DNA of 64,000 nucleotides from positions 141,058,501 through 141,122,500 of the forward strand of contig CM032232.1 in assembly GCA_019009955.1 (NCBI GenBank), read 5' to 3'. The translations under genes and the position numbers were made by a program. This DNA comes from Riptortus pedestris. Its lineage: Eukaryota; Arthropoda; Insecta; Hemiptera; Alydidae. The first letter of the stretch is position 1, and every line of letters starts with the position of its first letter. Positions 59,731 to 64,000 of this stretch are shown here, one piece after another. Under the pieces are notes generated by a model that made no database searches, was not told the origin of the DNA, and saw only the letters and a program-made list of their open reading frames with translations.

Positions 59731-60616
59731 CTTAAGGAAAATCAGCTATTAAGGTCGTACTCATGACGCGATTTGCGAAATTTTTCTTCAAATGTCCATC
59801 GATCCTACCTAGCAGATGACGAAAATGATGTCCGTTCAGAACGGATAATATATATATATTTGTTTGTTACCGCTCAAGCGGTCGCAATTGTGGTTTGATT
59901 GTTATGAAACTCGATATTTAGTCACTTTATGTAAAGGAAACTATCCAGTTCGTTAACGGCTGAAATCGGAAATCGGGAGGGGGAGTTTAGAATTTTGAAA
60001 ATTCGAAATATCTCCGTTACTATACGCCCGATGGAAAAATTCTTTAGATCCAATATTATTTCGAATTAAATATACTGTAAATATTATTTTTGTACATTTG
60101 GTCTCTGTCGTGAAAATTAACCGTGATACTTGCATTTTTTAATTTTCAGCCTTCAGCAAACCCCCACTTCTACTCATGTCACATAAACAATTCTCTGTTA
60201 TGTAATAAATTATTTTATTCGAAGCTTAAATACGAACCATTGTTTTCAAAGAACTTTTATTATACGAGATACATGCAAATACGTTCTGGTGACCCCCCCC
60301 CCCTTCTTAAGTTCTTGGACTACTAAAATTTGAATGATTGAGATATAAATTATTCCGATTCATTATTAATTACATCACTAGATGTAGCAAATAGTTTTCA
60401 ACAAAATTAATATGTTATATTCTGATATATTTCAGTAATTGTTTTTCCTTCCGGTGAGACGTCGGCAGACCTGTTTGTTTACATTTCTGACGCTTCCCGT
60501 TTGTATTTATTCACTTAATATTGACGGTCGTGTTGTGTTACCCGTATGGAGATTTATCTGTTGTATAACTTCACAAGGGAAATCTGTTTAGTTTACGCCG
60601 CCCCTGCGTGACGGAC
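59731..60616 (+). mobile_element. HINE subfamily B, near full length (886 bp)
   Basis: Palindrome partly lost at the left. Complete arms, short TA array (59849-59858), complete B arm, hairpin slightly altered (ACGCCGCCCCTGCGT), GACGGAC at 60610-60616. Confidence 0.8.
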
Positions 60617-60620
60617 TTTT

Positions 60621-60742
60621 AGCAGATTTCCCTTAAGGGAAATCAGCTATTGAGGTTGTACTCATGACGGAATTTTCGACATTTTTCTTCAAATGTCCAT
60701 CGATCCTACCTAGTAGATGACGAAAATGAGGTCCGTTCAAAA

Positions 60743-60808
<66 letters not shown>

Positions 60809-61357
60809 TTGTCTGTTACCTCTCTAGCGGTCGCAATTTTTGTTTGATCCTTACCAAACTTCATATTTAAGCGTTTTATGTAAAAAGAAAGATCAAGTTC
60901 GTTAACGGCGGAAATCGGACCAGTGGGAGGGGGTTTAGACGGGAGGATTTTCGAAAATTCGAAATATCTCCGTTACTATACGTCGGATCAAAAAAATGTA
61001 TAGAACCAATCTTATTGTAAATTAACTTTACTATAAATATTGTTCTATACATTTCTTCTCTATCTTGAATATTAACTGAGATATTTGCATTTGTATTCTG
61101 CGTGTGGTCACCAGTGGCTATGTTTGGAGTTTCCGCCGAGAGCTCTGGCGGCCGTTTCCATAACGTCCCTCGTGAATAGGTTTAGAGGTTAGGTTAACTG
61201 TTTTTTGGGGCTAGAAACTACTGGGTTATTGCGCTCTAAATAATGTTTTTTAGGTTTAGAGGTTTCTTACTACTACAGTTGTTATTAGGCAGATTTCTCT
61301 ATTATAAAACTTCACGTGGGAAATCTGCTTAGTTTACGCAGCCCCTGCGTGACGGAC
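60621..61357 (+). mobile_element. HINE subfamily A2, full length, tandem
   Basis: Starts four T bases after the preceding copy. Perfect palindrome, TA array 60748-60806, A2 insert at about 61185-61262, and intact hairpin with GACGGAC at 61351-61357. Confidence 0.9.
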
Positions 61358-61684
61358 TTTTTATTTTTTATTAAAGTGTGTCACGTGACAAATTGTATTA
61401 AAACACGTCGGCGATTATAACTGAAGTAGGATACGCCGTCAAAGCAAAGCTACGCCATTGTTTGCCTGGTTTTCCGATAGTTTGAAGCGTATCACGCGCC
61501 TAGCCAAGTGCTCCAATAAGAGGTTCAAGGGAACAGCCATCTTGGTCGGGACATACTTATTTAAGGGTCAACAGTTCTCAAATAATGCAGCCAGTGACGA
61601 TAGAGAAATTGATTTTTTTGTTTACCATCTCATTTACTGTCATCTTGACACTTTAAAACAATGATTGACAACGCTTGACATTTT
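61358..61684. other. Spacer between HINE copies
   Basis: 327 bp with a 68-codon plus frame (61458-61664) of no recognised family. Composition is less AT-rich than the repeats. Confidence 0.35.
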
Positions 61685-62300
61685 AGCAGATTTCCCTTAG
61701 GGGAAATCTGCTACTGAGGTTGTACTCATGACGCGATTTTCGAAAAATTCTTCAAATGTCCATCTATCCTACCCAGGAAATGACGGAAATAAGGTCCGTT
61801 CAAAATGATATATATAAATATTTGCCTGTTGCCGCTCTAGCGGTCGCAATTTTTGCCTTATCGTTACCAAAGGTGATATATAAGCGTTTCATGTAAAAAG
61901 AAAGATCAAGTTCGTTAATGGCTGAAATCGGATAAGTTGGTGGGCGGGTTTAGAGGGGAAGGATTTCGAAAATTCGTAATATCTCCGTTATTACGTGTCG
62001 GAACGAAAAATTGAATAGAACGAATCTTATTAGAAATGTAATGTTCTATAAATAATGTTATGTGTATTTTTTCACTGTATTGATTATTCACCAAGATACT
62101 TGCATTTTATAGTTTTCGACCTTCAGTAAGCCCCACTCTTACTCATATCAAATTAACAATAAGCTGTTATATTACGAAGCACATTATTTGAAGTTTAAAT
62201 ACCAAAGATTGTTCTTATTGAACTTTCACTTTTTGAGATAAATGCAAATATGGCATTCGTGGGAAATCTGCTTAGGTTACTCAGCTCTTGAGTGACGGAC
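61685..62300 (+). mobile_element. HINE subfamily B, short (616 bp)
   Basis: AGCAGATTTCCCTTAGGGG start, both arms, hardly any TA, shortened B arm, decayed hairpin, GACGGAC at 62294-62300. Confidence 0.82.
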
Positions 62301-62899
62301 TTTTTGCTTCTTTGTAAGAAATAAAGAAAGTATTCTAATTTAACATTTTTTCGCTTTTCTAAAGAATTATACTTTTTAGACCCTCAAAACGGGTTCAGGG
62401 ATGGGCATCAAAAGCCAAACATCAATATTTACCATCGAAACTATTGACGTCCATAAACTCGATGTTTAATTAAACATTGAACCATGCCCATCGATGTTCA
62501 AAGTGGAAAATAGTGAATTAATTTTGTTTCATCGTCCATTCATGTACATAGATATGAAAATCATTACTTTTCTTTAGTTTAGGTGCTAAAAACGTTTAAA
62601 TGTTTCTATATTATTAAGCAATTGTTGAAGATCAAAGATTGGTTTACTCATACACATAAAGATTTCTGCTTCTAAAATATGTCCTGAAATCATTGTACAT
62701 ATTAAAAAATGTCCATATCGTGTTTATTAAACGACAAAGATTGGTCAACTTACTAAATTGTATGTGTATACAAATTATTTCTTCTGCAATTAGTCCAAAA
62801 ATCAATAAACATTTTTAATAATATACTTAATTATTAAAAGAGAAAAGCAAACAAAATTTACATCAAGAAACAATTAAAATCACTACAAGTCAATATTTT
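62301..62899. other. AT-rich spacer with possible small MITE
   Basis: At 62396-62492 CAGGGATGGGCATC and CATGCCCATC form short inverted ends around about 75 bp, which faintly resembles a hAT MITE. The rest is unassigned AT-rich sequence. Confidence 0.3.
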
Positions 62900-63017
62900 A
62901 GCAGATTTCCCTTAAGGGAAATCAGCTATTGAGGTCGTACTCATAACGCGATTTTTGAAAAATTTCTTCAAATGTCCATCGATCCCACCTAGGAGATGAC
63001 GAAAATGAGGTCTGTTC

Positions 63018-63079
<62 letters not shown>

Positions 63080-63500
63080 CTCTGTTAACGTTCTAGCGGT
63101 CGCAATTGTTGTGTGATCGTAACGAAACTCGATATTTAAACGTTTTATGTAAAAAGACTGATCAAGTTCGTTAAAGGCTGAAATTGGACCAGTGGGAGGG
63201 GGGTTTAGAGGAGGGATTTTCGAAAATTCGAAATATCTCCGTTACTATCGGATCGAAAAATTGTATAGAATCAATCTTATTGCAAATTAAATTTAATATA
63301 TACATTTATTCTCTATCTTGAAAATTAACGGAGCTATTTTCATTTTTATTAAATGTGTGTGCATAACAGATGAAGTGAGTTTCCCGCCAAAAGCTAGTTC
63401 GACCGTTTCCATATCTTTTCGGCACTCGTATGGAGATTTCTGTATTGTATAACTTTTTGTGGGAAATCTGCTTAGTCGACGCAACCCCTGCGACACGGAC
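62900..63500 (+). mobile_element. HINE subfamily A, full length (601 bp)
   Basis: Perfect palindrome at the start, TA array 63025-63077, second arm, and 3' hairpin with changes ending CACGGAC near 63500. Confidence 0.85.
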
Positions 63501-63504
63501 TTTC

Positions 63505-63840
63505 GTTTACATTAATATCATACATATCCCAAGACGATTCCTTTTGTATGCCTCTAAAACTAGCAGTCCACGTAATGAGAGATTAATGCCTTTTTTTAAA
63601 AAAAAATGTACCAATTAGGTATATGGCAAAGAGTCTATATACCAGTGGTAGTGATGGTTCAATTCCTGACGTCAAAACATATATTAGTCAGTGTCAACCC
63701 CCTGCCCCCCCAAGAAATTATCTAACAAAGCATGTCCGTTAATTACGAACCGGTTCTGAAAGGTCGATGACCTCGCATTACGCACACTGCTAGTTTTAGT
63801 GGCACAGAAAGGCACCATCTTGATGACTAATGTAGCCAAA
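63505..63840. repeat. Foldback repeat
   Basis: 63505-63600 is inverted relative to 63730-63840; both contain AAACTAGCAGT or its complement ACTGCTAGTTT. One half recurs at 22843-22940. Non-coding, about 335 bp, probably a MITE. Confidence 0.5.
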
Positions 63841-64000
63841 TGTCAAGTGCAATATACCGTCTAAATAAATAATAAATTATCCTATAAATATCTAAGTAAT
63901 ATATCTGCGAAAACTGGAGTATATTTTCATTCGAATATACCATATACAAGGAAGATTTCTGTATTATTTCTCTTCCTTTATTATTGCAAAACTCAAGTAG
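63841..64000. other. Right edge, nothing recognised
   Basis: AT-rich sequence without supported features. Confidence 0.4.

Overview
The window looks like animal nuclear DNA, most likely from an arthropod. It is AT-rich and has almost no long open frames. It is packed with degenerate transposable elements of animal type: Helitrons, Helentron-like elements, Penelope-like elements, LINEs, Ty3/gypsy, Merlin and PIF/Harbinger. The only convincing host coding exon reads as the first coding exon of Nemo-like kinase (NLK/nemo), plus strand, about 14808-14971. No later kinase exon is seen to the right, so intron 1 appears to exceed 49 kb. Everything right of that exon would be intronic mobile DNA. No bacterial operon, CRISPR array or rRNA was seen.

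The dominant repeat, called HINE here, occurs more than 40 times in both orientations. Intact copies are about 0.6-0.9 kb. The 5' end is AGCAGATTTCCC within a 20-base palindrome. A conserved arm follows, then a variable TA microsatellite, a second arm starting with a small stem-loop, an inverted GGGAAATCTGCT near the 3' end, and a final hairpin (ACGCAGCCCCTGCGT) followed by GACGGAC. Copies sit at T-rich sites and several are joined head to tail. This is the architecture of Helentron/Helitron2-type non-autonomous rolling-circle elements. Subfamily A is short, A2 carries an extra insert, and B has a long 3' arm.

A second rolling-circle family has canonical Helitron ends: a 5' TCTATAAAATTG-type start and a 3' hairpin CCCGGGCGAAGCCGGG about 8 bases before CTAG followed by T. 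Its body holds 2-4 tandem units of about 299 bp. Copies lie preferentially inside the TA arrays of HINE copies.

Region by region: 1-8.3 kb, HINE and Helitron clusters. 8.3-10.6 kb, 3' half of a Ty3/gypsy element with an intact RNase H-integrase frame and an LTR. 10.6-11.9 kb, a Penelope-like element (PLE) with inverted arms. 12-14.2 kb, a Merlin transposon inside a Helitron fragment inside a HINE. 14.3-15 kb, NLK 5' region and exon 1. 15-20.8 kb, a degenerate long-unit tandem array broken by HINEs. 21-33 kb, HINEs and Helitrons. 33-38 kb, LINE remnants and a foldback MITE. 39.2-42.1 kb, a HINE whose microsatellite holds a 600-bp CT tract, a PLE with a 5' inversion and a PLE-type foldback. 47.3-48.6 kb, a HINE carrying a 5'-truncated ADAT2 retrocopy with a 17-bp target duplication. 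52.8-57.1 kb, Helitrons and a PIF/Harbinger element holding two HINEs. 57-64 kb, more HINEs, some in perfect tandem. Hammerhead ribozyme cores occur in five PLE-derived sequences.

The genes do not form a pathway. The window is mainly a record of nested transposition around one host gene. All identifications come from reading the sequence and translations; no search was run.
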